This document shows, one piece after another, positions 1 through 12,400 of a DNA stretch of 64,000 nt; the first letter of the stretch is position 1; each line of letters opens with the position of its first letter. The stretch spans positions 9,783,540 to 9,847,539 of the forward strand of contig JAZBQD010000034.1 of NCBI GenBank assembly GCA_036583965.1, read 5' to 3'. The notes under the pieces were generated by a model. That model did no database searches. It saw only the letters and a program-made list of their open reading frames with translations, and was not told where the DNA came from. This stretch comes from Prunella strophiata. Its lineage: Eukaryota; Chordata; Aves; Passeriformes; Prunellidae. Made by a program: the position numbers and the translations under genes.

Positions 1-2300
1 CAGCCCATCCTTGTCCCAAATCTCAGAAGGAAGCACACCTCCCTTCTCCTCACTGCTGGAAATCTCACACACCAGCTTGATACTAGAGCTTTTTTTTCAG
101 GATTAATGCTCTCTTTCAGGCTCTGTCATAACAGAAATTCTCTTTTTCAGCAGCAGCTGAAGTGCTCCAGTGCTCCAGTATTGCTCTAGTGCTTTCCACC
201 ATCAGCTGCCATCCTTCAAGCTGGGCTCCTGTCTCACAGTTATAAACAGACAGGGACTAACAGCTCCCTTGGCAACCACGGCCTCTTTGAACACAGCATC
301 ACTTCCCATTATTCACCAAAAGATGCTCCCAAAGAAGTCAGCAAAGCAAAGGTCACCGAGAAGAAAAAGCACTTTAGTCTCTGCCAAGATAAGAGCTCAA
401 GTCTGTAAGGAAAGGGCTCCGTGCTAATTATTTTCTCTAAACCAATTTACTTAAACCAAAACTCAGCTGTATCTGAGTGAAAAACTCCAGCCAGATCAAA
501 GGTATGTTTTCATCCTATTTTATCCCCATTCAAGCTGGCATTGTGGGGTTATTTTGTCAGTGTTTTGTGCGTGATCACAGCCTCTGAGCAAGAGAAATGC
601 CACCCGGCACCAGATTTCTCCCCTGCGGATCTGAGCACAGTGAGTCTCTAAAGTGTGAGTCACTTCACATTAGTTTGAATTGCCTGCTAATCTCTGAGTG
701 AAAAAATCTTAAAAAGGCATAAAAATTAATTCAAATGTAATATCACTTACAAAGTGAAGTAAATAAAGCACCGCTATGGTGAGGAAGAGCCCCCTCAAAG
801 GCCTGAACTGACCCTGGGTGACCCCAGCCCTGGGTCACAGCTGATGCCATGAGAGGGACCAAGTGATGGCAGAGCCAGCACAGGGAGGTTGGAGATGGCT
901 GAGGCTAAAGCAAACTCATTACAGCAATGTCCAAAGGGTAGGGAGTATGCACAGGCACAAATGCTTGTGGTTTTTCATCTGAAACCCTGGGGAAGTTTCG
1001 AGGCAGTTTGTGGCAGGCAGAGGAGGGCAGTGGCTCAGGTAGGAAGATGCTGCTCAGCAGCCTGGCCAGGTAAGGGAAGGGGCAGCAGGAGGCATGGCTC
1101 CCACCACTGGCTTCAGTGGGATTTAGTCCATTTCTACCAAATAAACCCCAAAGAAAATAACCAAATAAATGAAAACAACCACTCAGCTCTTCTGGAAATA
1201 CTATTATGCAAAACCAACCTGAAATCCTTAGAGCCTGAGAAAGGTCTTTAATGAAGAGGTATTTCCATATGTCTAAAATATGTCTGGTAAGAAGAGCTGA
1301 AAACTCCAGCTCACCAATGGGGAGTGGGTCACAATGAGAGGAAGAGGAGGCTGTCAGGGTCCTGGGTGGGTGCTGCAGTGGGGATGGCACATCCCTCCAT
1401 CAGCCACCACCAGCTCCAGGCAAGCCCAATGCCAGCATTGAACACAGTGGTCCCAAGCTGGCTGTGGGCACCAGGTCCTCCATGTGGAGCTCAACAATAG
1501 TATTTTTGGGTAATGAAGGACAGAGGGCTCTGAGTAACACTGGGAATGGGGAAAATAATTCCAGAGACATCTGCTTCCCATCCCAACAGGACTAAATTAA
1601 TTCCTGAATAAATGCTAAAGAGGGTCACCAGCATCAAGTAACTCAGAAAGGCATTGGAAGGGGCAAAGACCACTTTTAATGGATCTTGCAGTCCCAAAGC
1701 CATCTGGAAAAGCAATTTGTAGGGAAGAGGGAGAAAGAGAAGAGCTAAATGATGCCTCCAAACAAGAGTGGAGAAATAGGCTGTCAGGGCCTGCTGGCTG
1801 TCACCAGGATGCTGCTGGGGGTTTTATGTAATTTCCCAATATCCTAGGGATTTCCTGACAGGGATAAAACTCTCCTGGGTTTTCATTCATCTCAACAGAG
1901 TCGACCTGCCCTGTGTTCAGTGGGCATGGATTGGCACAGGGTGTAGCTGAAGAGGCTCCCAGCCCTTGGTCACTCCTGGGCTGCTCCAGGAAGGGCTGAC
2001 CCATCCAGCAGCAGCACATCCCCATGATGGAGCTGTGGCTGACAGTGTCTCTGCCACCCTGCTCCACTGTGTCCCCAGAGCAAGGACTCTGTCCCCAGTG
2101 TGGGGGAAGTGGGAGCTCAGACTGGTAAGAGCAAAGTGGCAATGGAGGGGAGCCTAGGATGGGAAAGCCTGACAACTGGGTTAAAAAAGGGTTTTTAGCA
2201 GGGTGGAAAAAAGGGTTTGTAGCTCTGCCAGCTCTGCTCTGAACCCCAAATTCATCACCCAGCTGACACCACATCACCCACACCCCTTTAAATCCCTCCG
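1..2300. other. Intergenic sequence, no gene recognised
   Basis: No exon with recognisable protein similarity is visible on either strand. The stretch at 640-780 is AT-rich, and the rest is mixed-composition sequence. I looked on the minus strand for the expected neighbour SLC6A7 (conserved transporter motifs of TM1, such as the GLGNVWRFPY segment) and did not find it. If that gene starts at the CpG island to the right, this stretch would be its first intron. Confidence 0.5.
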
Positions 2301-2689
2301 GAGGAGGATGAGGAGGCAATCCGGGCTGCAGGTGGGAAGGGCACAGCCCAGCCCCTGCGCCCATCCCGCGGGAGGGACCCCGAGCCCGGGCAGTGCCCGG
2401 GGTGCCAGGCTGCGGGAGCCAGCTCTGCCCCCGGTGCCACCCACGGCTCCCGGCCAGACACAACATGAGTCACCCACCGCCGGCAGCACCTGCTGGCCAG
2501 GGGAGGGGAGGGGGCAGCGGTGCCTCCCGCTCAGGAGGAGCGGTGGGCACGAAATGCCCCCTCCCGCTGCCCACCATCTCTCTTGGCCCCAAGGCTGTTC
2601 CCTAACATCCCACTGATCCCTGCCGGCTGCCCACGAAGGCTCCCGAGGACGGGATGCGGGGCGATGGGCACGGCTCCCCCGCCCCCAGC

Positions 2690-2813
2690 CCGGGGCTATC
2701 CCCGCTTCCTCTCCCAGCCCTGGGGTACCCTCGCTCCTGGCTGTCACCTGCCGGGGGTACCCCTGGCCCCCTGCTCCTGTCCCTGGGGCATCCCCGCTCC
2801 CGGCTCTCACCTT
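2690..2813. repeat. 31-bp minisatellite, four degenerate copies
   Basis: Four consecutive 31-base units begin at about 2690, 2721, 2752 and 2783. Each carries a yGGGG(t/c)A(t/c)CC-like core followed by a pyrimidine-rich half. The array lies in the CpG island, and its last unit contains the splice donor of the possible first exon. The second unit carries a second donor-like site (CAG followed by GTGACA in minus orientation). Confidence 0.6.
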
Positions 2814-2930
2814 CCGGAGATGCTGCTGCCGAACTCTGCTTCATCCTGGACCCTGTTGCTATGCGCTCCCCGCTCCGACACTTTTCCTCTCGCTCTCCCC
2901 GGCGCTGGGGAGGGCGAAGGGGGAGCGGGG
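2811..2930 (-). other. Possible first exon of an upstream minus-strand gene
   Basis: On the minus strand an ATG at 2844 (A at -3, good context) opens 11 codons reading MKQSSAAASPE plus one base. It ends at 2811 at a consensus donor, AAG followed by GTGAGA. The short Met-Lys start and phase-1 split would suit the first coding exon of a multi-exon gene such as SLC6A7, but the peptide is too short to identify and no second exon is in the window. The 5' limit is a guess. It could equally be a non-coding exon or chance. Confidence 0.28.
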
Positions 2931-3199
2931 GAACGATGGCCGATGGCACGGAGGGGTGGGCACGCACCTGCTGCCGGGGAGAGCTGGGGACGTGGGGAGC
3001 GAGCCTGAAGGAAAGGTTTGCCTCGAGTGGAGGATGGCTGCGTGCGGAGCAGGGAGGGAGGAGGGAGGTCTGTCTGTCAAAAGCACTCCTGGCGGGGAAA
3101 GGGGGGCTCCGGGACCTCAGCCCCCCGCCCGGGCAGCGAGGGAGAACGGCTGCTGCCTCACTCACCCCAGCATCAGGTGTCCCTGGAGAAGGACCTGAC

Positions 3200-6100
3200 T
3201 TTGGGGTCACTCTGTCACTGAGCACCCCATGTAGTGATGGCAGTAGATGCCAGCAGCTCACAGCACCTTCCTCTACAGTTCTGAGATGATTTTCCTGTGG
3301 CAGGGCACAACTGGAGCTTGAGCAGATCAGAAGTGATTGTTCCCCGTGCTGCCTGAGCCTTGCCCTCAGTCAGGGCAGGGGGATGCTCCACAGCCTTTGG
3401 TAGACCTACCTTTGGGCAGGACCAACACATCCCACCACACTGAGGGCAAGAGCAATCCTTGGGCAGTGCCCAGGGTGAGCATCTGAGCCCAGCATATCAT
3501 GGCCCCAGTGCTGGAGCACAGGTCACATCTCCAGGGTCCAGATGTCCCAGCTTGGAATCAGCAGTGGGATACTGGAGCCCCAGTGTCCAGGGAGATGCTG
3601 GCTTTTCACCCTCATACTCAGCCAAAGTCCCAATGAGGTGGCAGAGCTGGTCTGTGCCTTCTCCTCCCACTTTCATGGTGGAAATGGGCAGAAAGGACAA
3701 GCCCCACATGCTCAGGGGCCAGTGTGGGACCAGGACAGCTCCAGACTCACAGTGGTACCTCTGTCCCATGATAACATCCACTTGTCCATCACTTCATCCC
3801 TGCACTGTGCCCAGGATGTGTCCCTTTTCCTTGCAAGTGCCCTACAGGCTCCAGCCTGAGCCAGACTTCTGCCCAGATGCTTTACTGAGGTGTAAGGCAA
3901 GTGGGCAGCACTGGGGATGAGGAGGACACTGACAGGGCTGGAACAGAGAGAACCCAGCCTGCCTGATATCCAGGACAAAGCAAATATCCAGGACATGTAA
4001 TGGCAGTTGTGCTTCTGCAGCCCTCTAAGCACTTCTGAAAATTTTCCCTGAAAGGAAAGGTATTGTCAGCATAAAGACACATTTCTGCAGGAATCCAACA
4101 TGATGAAGTGGCTCAGCATTTGCACATTGGGTCTCTTAGAGCTAATATTTACCTAGATTTCCCAGAGAAAAGAGGAAAGAGCAAAACTAGATAAGCCATC
4201 AAACATCTCTTTTCACACACTCACAGCTTCCTCAAAAATAAAAATATCTTTGGGACTTCACTCAGGCTGGTTTTACCTGCCTTGGACTTGCCCACCACTT
4301 CTCCCTCTCCCAGATGCTGGCTGGGAGTGCTGAGCCTGGAGCTGGCCAGGCTGATGGCCAGAGTCTGCATCAAGCACTGCTCCTACCTCGGCCTTCATGC
4401 AGGGCAGGGATGCTTTGTTTGCCTTTCATGCCAGTGCAATCTGAATCAGAGAGCCTGGTGCCACCTTAGTTACAGCTGTCCCAGCCCCACGGCACCAGCA
4501 TGGACTGATCTCTGCACAAACCATTCAGCACCCCTGGGCAGACTTCATGGCCTCATCTTCTTGTGTCTAGGGCAGTATTTTTCATCAGAGACACCCAGGG
4601 CTGATGGTGCCCTGAAATGTCCATGTTGATACCAATTCTGTACCTGGAACTCGCTTTTCTGGTTTGTCTGGTGCAGCTCTTCACAGCCTGGGATCACCAG
4701 GGAGTAGATGTCCCACCCCACAGGGACCTGGGATGTTTCAGCTTAACATTGCAGGGCTGGACCAAGTCTGGCATTGCCCTGGAGCTGGCAAGAAATGCAC
4801 TTCATGGAACAGCACACACCAGAGGCAGAAACAGCCAGAAGGAGCAGTGCAATCTAGAGACCCCAAAAACCCAGGAGAGGACAAGGGTGTGCACAACTGT
4901 CCCTGTGCCCTGATCCTCAAGGGGCTGGCACTAGGCAGCACACACAGGGCTTGCAAGCATTTCCTAGCAAGTTTTTTTTTCCTCCCACTCCACCTCTGAG
5001 CCACCCCCTGGGACACCAAGTAAACCTTTCCCTTCTCATGGGCCAAAGCACAGAACACATCCTCCACCCCAAGGCAGCACTGACAGCCACTGCCTGCTCT
5101 TTGTGACACTGGAGGGCAAGGAGAGGGCAGAACACAGGCTGCGGAAACACCCTTGCCCACCCTGCCTGGGCAGCCCACACACATCCTGGGAAGGGGTGAG
5201 AGGGTGGCTGGCAGCAGGATGGTTCTGTGCCCAGATCTGCACCGCAGGCATGAGGAAGGCGACAAGGCAGCGGTGCCTGGTTAGTCACTGCTGGGAAGTG
5301 TGCCATGCTGGAGGCTGCTGGCAGCATGGCCGTGCTGACCACTTGCTGTGTGTGGCCTTATTTTAATGATGATTTCAAGATTTCTCCAAGGAGGGATAAA
5401 TCTGGGCAGTGGGAGCTGATGGAAAGGGTAGAGGGAGGAGCAGGGAGAAACTGTAGGAGCTTGTAGAGGACAGCCCCCAGGGTCCCCTGGCTACAAGGGC
5501 AGGCTGCTCCCATAATGGCCAGGTCCCATGTGGGACATGTGACTCGGGAGGCAGCTGCTGCAGGTGCTAGAACCAGGTGTTTGTCACCTGCCAGGGGTGA
5601 AACCGCCAAGGCGACACGTGTCCAGGAGGTTTGAACCAAAGGTTCCAAAGCTGGTGGGGACATGGTGTCCAGCAGCCCCTTTCCTGGCACAGGGAGGGCC
5701 CTGCATGGTTCACCCATCCCTGCCCAAACGGCAGATGCAGGGCACAGGGGAGGACACGGGAGGGGGAACGGAGCAGATGCATTTCGTCACCCGGTCAAGG
5801 GGCGTGTGTGTGTGTGTGTGTAGGGGGAAGGGGTGCCTGGGTGTGTGGGTGCATTTATTGCCTCTTCCTGCCAGCGCCGGCTCCCTGAGCACACACGGGT
5901 GGCAGGGACCCAAGGGCACAGCCCACGGCTCCCTGGACTTTTACCCTGCTGTGCAAACAGGCAGGCGCCAGATTAGGGTATCAGTTGGAATTTCATCTTG
6001 TCAACAGCACCCGCAGCCTCTCTGGGCAGGCAGTGGAGCATCTTCCCTCTGTCCCAGCCCCTCATCTCCCTGCAGGCCACCCAACACTGCAGGTGAATTT

Positions 6101-7372
6101 GGGAGATGCACATTTCACCCGCACCAGGACTCTGTTCCCCCTCCCCACCGCTGTCTGTGGGTTCCCCCTGGCAGACAGTAGTGATGCCCAGTGCTGCCAT
6201 CACCCCACCCCTGACAGGGCAGGACCCCACTGCTGGTCTCCACGTGGCAATGGCAGAATTGGACATTAAAGGCAGCCAAAGGACAGAGGATGAGTGTGGG
6301 GGAGCCAGCCCCCACCATGGGGACCATGCTGCAGTCTGCAGACAGAGGCAGTTCCAGTTTCCCCAGTCCAGCCCAGCTCTTCAGGCCCGTGGCTGATTCA
6401 GTCTCATCCCTTTCCTGTATAGCACCAGCTCCATTGCATTTGCATCCCCCTGCCTGTTTTAGTTCCTGATTCTCCACGTTTCCTTGCAGGGGTGCATGAG
6501 GTTGTTCTGTGCCATGGGCAGCCTGGCACCATGCTGGTGAGTGCAGGGTCACCAGGGTGCAGCAGTAGGTGCAGCAGTAGGTGCAGCCTCTGTTGCAATT
6601 GCAGGAACAAACACTTTGCTCTGTCCCTCTCTCAGCAATGCCACCTCATCCTGTTCCCACTCCTCCATCTCCTCCACCCATGAGGACTTTATCCTGCTTC
6701 AGGTGTCCTTCCACAGCCAGCTGCCCTGCCCTGGCACCTCAACACACCCCATGCAACTTGGCACTGGGAAGAGTTTTGGGGCTGGAGGAGCCATTTGGGG
6801 CAGGGAGTTGAGGGCAGCCACTTGCTCAGTGTTCTGCTAGACAAGGAGAACACTGATGGGATGGAGAGGGGAGAATGTCAGGCACCAATGCCAGCTGTCC
6901 CAGGCACTATCTCACATCCTCATTCTCTGTTTATTCATCTTGGACAAGGAGGATATTCAGCCCATCGACAGCCATAAAATGAGATTAGAGACCAGGAGGC
7001 GCCAACATCCGTGGGCAGCTGGCCTTGTTCTTTGACCTCTGCCAGCCCAACAATGGCCTCACCCTCTCCCCTGTCTCCAGTGCTGTGAGTTTGCAGCCAT
7101 CGTGTCTGCCATCTCTCATGGTGCCAAAGGAATGAGACGTGGCAGTGCCATGCCATGATATGAGCCACGCCACGGCCAGCAGTGTCCCTGTGGGACAGGC
7201 ACACCGTGTGCTACAGGGACAAGGCTGCTGCCTCAAGACACCCTTCCCAAGCCTGGCTGTGCCCAGGAGCATTGGCACCAGAGCGACCCCGGAGCCAGAA
7301 TCCTCCCCTGCCACAGCACCACGAGCAGGAATGACAGCAACAAACCTGTGTCACACAGGATCCCTGCTGGGT
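3200..7372. other. Intergenic sequence downstream of CDX1
   Basis: No coding exon is recognised. The stretch holds ordinary CpG-poor sequence, a short (GT)n tract near 5803-5821, and small tandem duplications such as the gcagtaggt copies near 6560-6585. The open frames here are short, lack family motifs and overlap each other on both strands, as chance frames do. Confidence 0.5.
5803..5821. repeat. (GT)n dinucleotide microsatellite
   Basis: About nine GT units run without interruption, followed by tagggggaagg. It is a simple repeat with no gene context. Confidence 0.8.
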
Positions 7373-7378
7373 TTTATT
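7373..7378 (-). terminator. CDX1: Candidate CDX1 polyadenylation signal (AATAAA)
   Basis: The plus strand reads tttatt, which is AATAAA on the minus strand. It is the first canonical signal I find downstream of the CDX1 stop codon, about 1.87 kb away. It implies a 3' end near 7355 if used. The distance is long but plausible for a vertebrate homeobox gene. Confidence 0.4.
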
Positions 7379-9244
7379 TTCATTGATGCCTAAAAAATAA
7401 AAAGGAAAACCAGTTCTGCCTTATATACACAAAAACTGAAGTCCTGAGTTGATGCAAACATTTGTCCTCATCACCGAGCGCACCTGGTAACAGTGGCTGT
7501 GGGAAGTGTCACTGGCAGGAGGGAGACCCAAAGCCTTTGAGGGTTGGAGTAGAGCAGTGGACACAGTGGGGGAACAGGAACCCGCTTGTAAAAGCCACAG
7601 CACACCTGGGGACTTTGTGTTCTGGGGGCTGGGAGTGGTGGGGGCTGGCAGTGGACAGTGTGGCCAAGGGATGTGAGGCAAAGCAGCGTCAGGTGGGATG
7701 TGAGGGTTTGACTGGGTGGTCTTCAGGCAGCAGGGAGATGTCTGCTGCTCCATCTTCCCAGAGCTTGGAGAGGAAATGCTCACACAAGCCACCATGCAAG
7801 GCTCATGCTCCCTCATCCCTGTCTTGGTCTTTGGAACTGCAGCTGAGGAGCACATGGTGCAGCCTGAGAAGGAGCCACAGACCCTCCTGTGCCCCAGCTA
7901 TGCCCCAGCTGTGCCCCACTGGCCTTTGGGGTTAGTGAAACTGGGCTGTGCATTAACCTGGGCCTATACAATGGTCAAGACTCATCAGGATAAAGGGACT
8001 TCTCAGCAGTAGTTCACCAGTAGGAATGGATGGGGTTTAGCTAACTGGCCTAGGGAACACAGTGGGTGAGAGGGAGTGCAGTGCATGGAGGAACAGGGAG
8101 ACAGGGAGGACAAAATCTGTAGTCCTGTAACCTGTAGTTTTAAAGAAAATAGGAAAAGAAATGCTTCTCTGTCTTTCTGAAACCACATCACCTAACACCA
8201 GGGCACATGCCAGTCATTTCCTGCATGCCTGAGGAGGCCTCTGCCCACCTGGCAGCAACTCCTGGTGCCTGCAGTTGCTGTGCTCCCTTGGACTAGCACC
8301 CAAAGCTCTGCCAGTATTGGCCCTTCTGGACAGCCTGGGGCTGGTTCTTGGACCCTGTCCTGATGACAAACCTTCTATTCTCCCTCCCTTGCCCGTGGAA
8401 GGGCTCAGCAGAGTGGTCTGCCCCAAATGTGCCTGTGCCAGGCTTTCCTCTACCCTCTCTCTGTGCTCCAGGTGGAGTATGGCTGCAGTGCCACCTTGCC
8501 ATGGCACAGCCAGGGGAACCAGGGCTGCTGGAGATGCCTCCACATGGCTCTGTGTGGCTGCAGGGGCAGGGCTGGGGATGCAGGGTTGGGCACTGCTGGG
8601 GTCATTGGGGACAAGGGTGGAGATTGTGGTATTCACATTTACAATAGGGGATGTTCAGGTACTCTTGTCAAGGATGTGCTCCAGCTTGCCACCATCACCG
8701 TGGTTTGAAGGGCTCCCATGTCACCTCCTACAGCCAAGGGTCTTGCCTGGTTCTCAGAGCCCAACTTGCTCTGCCTTCCTCACCTCACTTCCCAGGAGAC
8801 CAGCTCAGCAGAAATTAATTTTGCCTTGAGTCCAGCCAGGTCTTTTTTCTATTTCAGTCTTGTTCAAACTGCCCAAAAGCACCAGGCAGCTGGCTTGCCA
8901 GGAACACCAAAGGGAGTACCTGGAGCACCACAGGAAAGCCCTCCTCCACCATCACCCCCTTCCTTCTGCTGACATCAGGACCTTGCTACAAAGACCAGAG
9001 ACCAAACCAGAGTGTGGTTCCTATGGGAGAGCAGTACCTCACCAGGTTTTTTACACAGTGGAGAGCCCACCAGTCCCTTGGGAAGGCCCCAGTGCCACCT
9101 GGCCCAGCCTCGCTGTCTGCCCCATCGGTTCAGCCAGGGACAGTCATGTCTTTGGGAAGGGGCTGTCACCCTTCAGAGCACGTGGGCTGGCAGGGCTCTG
9201 CTGCATAGTGCTTTTCTCTTGGGGTCTGTAGCTGGTGAAGAGGG
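7379..9244 (-). other. CDX1: Inferred CDX1 3' untranslated region
   Basis: This is the sequence between the CDX1 stop codon and the first AATAAA on the minus strand. I see no other gene in it. The extent is inferred only from the polyadenylation signal; a shorter transcript using a variant signal is possible. Confidence 0.35.
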
Positions 9245-9451
9245 TTAAGGCAAGAATTCTTCCTTGATCGTCAGCGGAGATGAGGAGACGAGGTTGGGGG
9301 CATTGCTGCTGCAGAGGCCTCCAATGGGTCCCAGGGTGCTGACAGCTGGTGGGGTTGGTGTGGTGGTGCTGGTGGGCTGGCTCTGCTGCTGCAGCTTCTT
9401 CTTGTTCACCTTCCTCTCCTTCGCCCTCCGGTTCTGAAACCAGATTTTCAC
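9245..9451 (-). CDS. CDX1: CDX1 exon 3: end of homeodomain and C-terminal tail
   Basis: The exon opens in phase 0 after a ctgcag acceptor with [14 protein letters not shown] (residues 192 onward, homeodomain helix 3). It continues through a Lys/Gln stretch and a Ser/Thr/Pro-rich tail and stops at TAA (9247-9245). The terminal KEEFLP is a CDX1 hallmark. Confidence 0.97.
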   Translation of the reverse strand: MKIWFQNRRAKERKVNKKKLQQQSQPTSTTTPTPPAVSTLGPIGGLCSSNAPNLVSSSPLTIKEEFLP

Positions 9452-12400
9452 CTGCAGAAAGAACAGATGGCAATGAAGAGGTGAGGATGGACGCAGGCAA
9501 GGGTGACAACCTCCAGTCCCCATGGGGCAGGGAGGGCATCCCAAAGTTTGGAAAGGAAGGGATGTCTGTGGAGCAAGATGGGGCCTCCCCTAACTGCTTG
9601 GGCTAAAGCTCCCACCCTTCCCTATAACAGCCTGAGCTGGGGGTCAGGGTTTTCCCCTGGCTGGCTGCTGCTGGTTGTCCGGATAGCAAGGTCCTCTGAA
9701 GCACCACCTGTCCAGGGCCCCAGGCAGCTCCCAGCCACAGGCAACCTTAGCAAGCAGTTCAGCTCTTAGAGATTTCAGCTCTCAGGTGATTATCAGCTCT
9801 ATAGCGATTTCAGTTCTTTGCTTGCTAAGTGCCTGGGCAGCAGACGCAGGGATAGAGAGGAGAAGGCTGTGTGAAGTTCCACAGAGCTGTCCTTTATTGG
9901 TGTCTTCTGCAAAGGGGATCAGTGGCAGCCTCTTCTGTCAAACTGGGCAGAAGCAGGGGTTTATATAGGGTTTAGGGGTTTTGGAAATGGTCCAACAGAA
10001 GGGTCGAGGAGAATCTAACCTACAGCCTTACAGAGAGATAAGCAGAAGCATGAGGATGGAAGAGGGGTTTCTTTGACCCAGTCATGACTAAGGCATTTCC
10101 TATCTTAGGCTGCTGACTGCCAGGGAGGCCTTGCAGGCCCTGTGCCTGCTACACTTCCCCATCCCCACGTGCACCCAGCGGGGTCCCAGGACACTGACCT
10201 GCCGCTCGGTCAGCCCCAGCGCCGCCGCCAGCTCGGCCTTGCGGCGGATGGTGATGTAGCGGCTGTAGTGGAACTCCTTCTCCAGCTCCAGGCGCTGGTG
10301 GTCCGTGTACACCACCCGGTACTTGTCCTTTGTCCTGGTCTTGCCTGGCAGAGAGAGCAGAGTGAGGAGTGAGCCAACGGGGGAAGAAGGGGAGCAGTGG
10401 AATGGAAGGAGCATCCTCGAGGGCAGGGAGGAGACACAAAACCTGTGGAGAGCTCAGGAGAAACATGGCAATGCCCTGGGGACCCGTGGGAGAGTCAGGA
10501 GGCTCCTACTGGCTTTAACATCCTTCCTGTTTCACAGCAGAGTGTTTCTTGTTGGGAAGTACCTGGGCTTTGGTGGAATTGCTTGGAGGTGAGAGCTGGG
10601 GGGATTCAGAGGTGCCCAGAAGATGGACCATAAATCCCCTGTGTCTCTCCCTGAGAGGAGCAGTGGTGCAGGTCCTGTGGTGGGCTAAGGACAGACTGCC
10701 TGGCAGGGCTAAGGAAAGCCCAGCTCTTTTTCTAGGAAACCCCAAACCAAGGTGTCTTCACTTTAACATGCATGGATCAGAACAGGGGAAGGACAGAAAA
10801 CCCTGGAAGCACCACATTTCTCTGCCATGCAAGAGTTGCTCTCCTCCTCCCTGTACTGAGCTAAGACAGAGGGCAGTGCTTTAGGTGCAGTATTTAAGGA
10901 TGCCTAAGCACTCCTGAGAACTGGCTTCATGTGCCAGGGGTGTTTGGCCAAAGCCAGCCTGAATCTCTCCTTGGTCCCCCAGATATGGACAGAGCTTGGG
11001 GCCATCAGGATCCACACGTCTGTGCACACAGATGCACATCTCATGGGCCTGCAAACAGCACCTGCTGCTTTCTAGCAGAAAAATACAGTCAAAGGTAGCC
11101 CAGCTGTCCTAAGTTCCTTTGTTATTCCACAGGCACACTCGGTGAGCTGTGGAACTCTGCCTGGGCTGTGGGGGCAGGTGGCACTCTGAGGGAGGACACC
11201 CATGCCTGGCAGTTTGCTGACAAGTTCCTGGTGTTTTCCTCTGCAGAAAAGCCTACAGGCAGGGAATAAACACAGCTGTGAATATTTGCTTCTCCACCCA
11301 AAATTACAAAATCCTGTTCCAGGGAATCGAGAGGGATGATGCCTGGCCATTTGTTTGCCTGGCAGATGTGTTTGCCCATCTTCTTCTGAATTTCTGATGC
11401 TGAGAGCAGTGCTGCTGTGGGAGGGAATGGGAGCAAGCTCAGAACAGCTCCATGGATTTCCCTGGAGCTGCTCTGGGTGTATCAACATGTACAAAATACT
11501 GCACACCACTGCTGCAGGTGTGCAGAAAGGGATTTCTAGTGACCCAGCAACATACATAACTGTGCTTGCAGCCTGGTTCTGCCAGGAAATGGGATCTTTG
11601 TGTGCCTGCCATCCAGTTCATCTGTTCTCCTAACGAGTCCTTTGCACATCCACTCATTTAGGCCAAATCAGTTGGACACTGGGCAGTCCCAGCAGTGCAA
11701 TTGTATTCTGACACCATCTGAGTGGAAGCAGGAGTTTAGGTAGTGCAGAGGGAAACCGGGCTCTAGACACCCTAATGAGACATCAGAGAACATCCACAGA
11801 GCAAACCCCAACCTCCAGGCTGCAAATCTGTTTGTCACCCAGCTCAGTTTTATTTTTGACAGTGTCTCCTGCTCTCCCATTGCAAGGAGATGGAGACATT
11901 CCTAAGCCACTTCTTATGCTGAAACCTAAATGTAAAAGAATTCAAGACAGGACAACCCATGGCCACAGAGCACAGCAGCTGGGAGAGGGCCACCCTTGCA
12001 GCATCACATGGGATGGCAGAAAGCAGCTGGTTTTCTATTGAATAAGCAGGAGCCACAAGAATCCAGCTCATGGCATTGACCACTGAGCAAACCAAGAGTG
12101 GAAGCACGAGTGGGAGCCAGCAGGACCTGGGATGGGCATGGGAGGCATCTCATCCCTGCTGGGACTTGATGCTGGCACTCCCAGGCACACAAGCAGCAGA
12201 CACTCAATTTGAGTTGGCACCCAGTCTGCATGACTGTGCCACTGTCTGTGTCCTCCTGCCATTGCTCCTGGGGGTGCTGGCACGGGCTCAGCACACTGTG
12301 AGCAGGGTGATGGCTGAGGGTCCCAGCACAGTCCCCAAGAAGCACTGAAGCTCTCCAGTGACCCATGGAAGAGGGAAGGAGCCCAGCAAGGCTGCAATAT

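Larger units (their letters stand above)
2300..3200. promoter_or_regulatory. CpG island, candidate promoter
   Basis: GC-rich, CpG-dense sequence stands out sharply from the CpG-poor flanks; clusters such as cccgcggg and cccgggcag recur. Such islands usually mark promoters. A possible first exon with a good splice donor lies inside it on the minus strand (2811 to about 2930). No TATA box is seen. In mammals the gene beyond CDX1 is SLC6A7, transcribed in the same direction as CDX1, so this could be its promoter; that is inference from synteny only. Confidence 0.55.

Noticed and set aside
1801..3289. Several frames of 160-220 codons on both strands in the CpG island
   Set aside because: Stop codons are rare in GC-rich sequence. 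The frames overlap on both strands and show no conserved motif apart from the short possible first exon.
1..9244. Search for SLC6A7 coding exons, expected by synteny
   Set aside because: The conserved transporter motifs were not found in any frame, so only a candidate promoter is reported.
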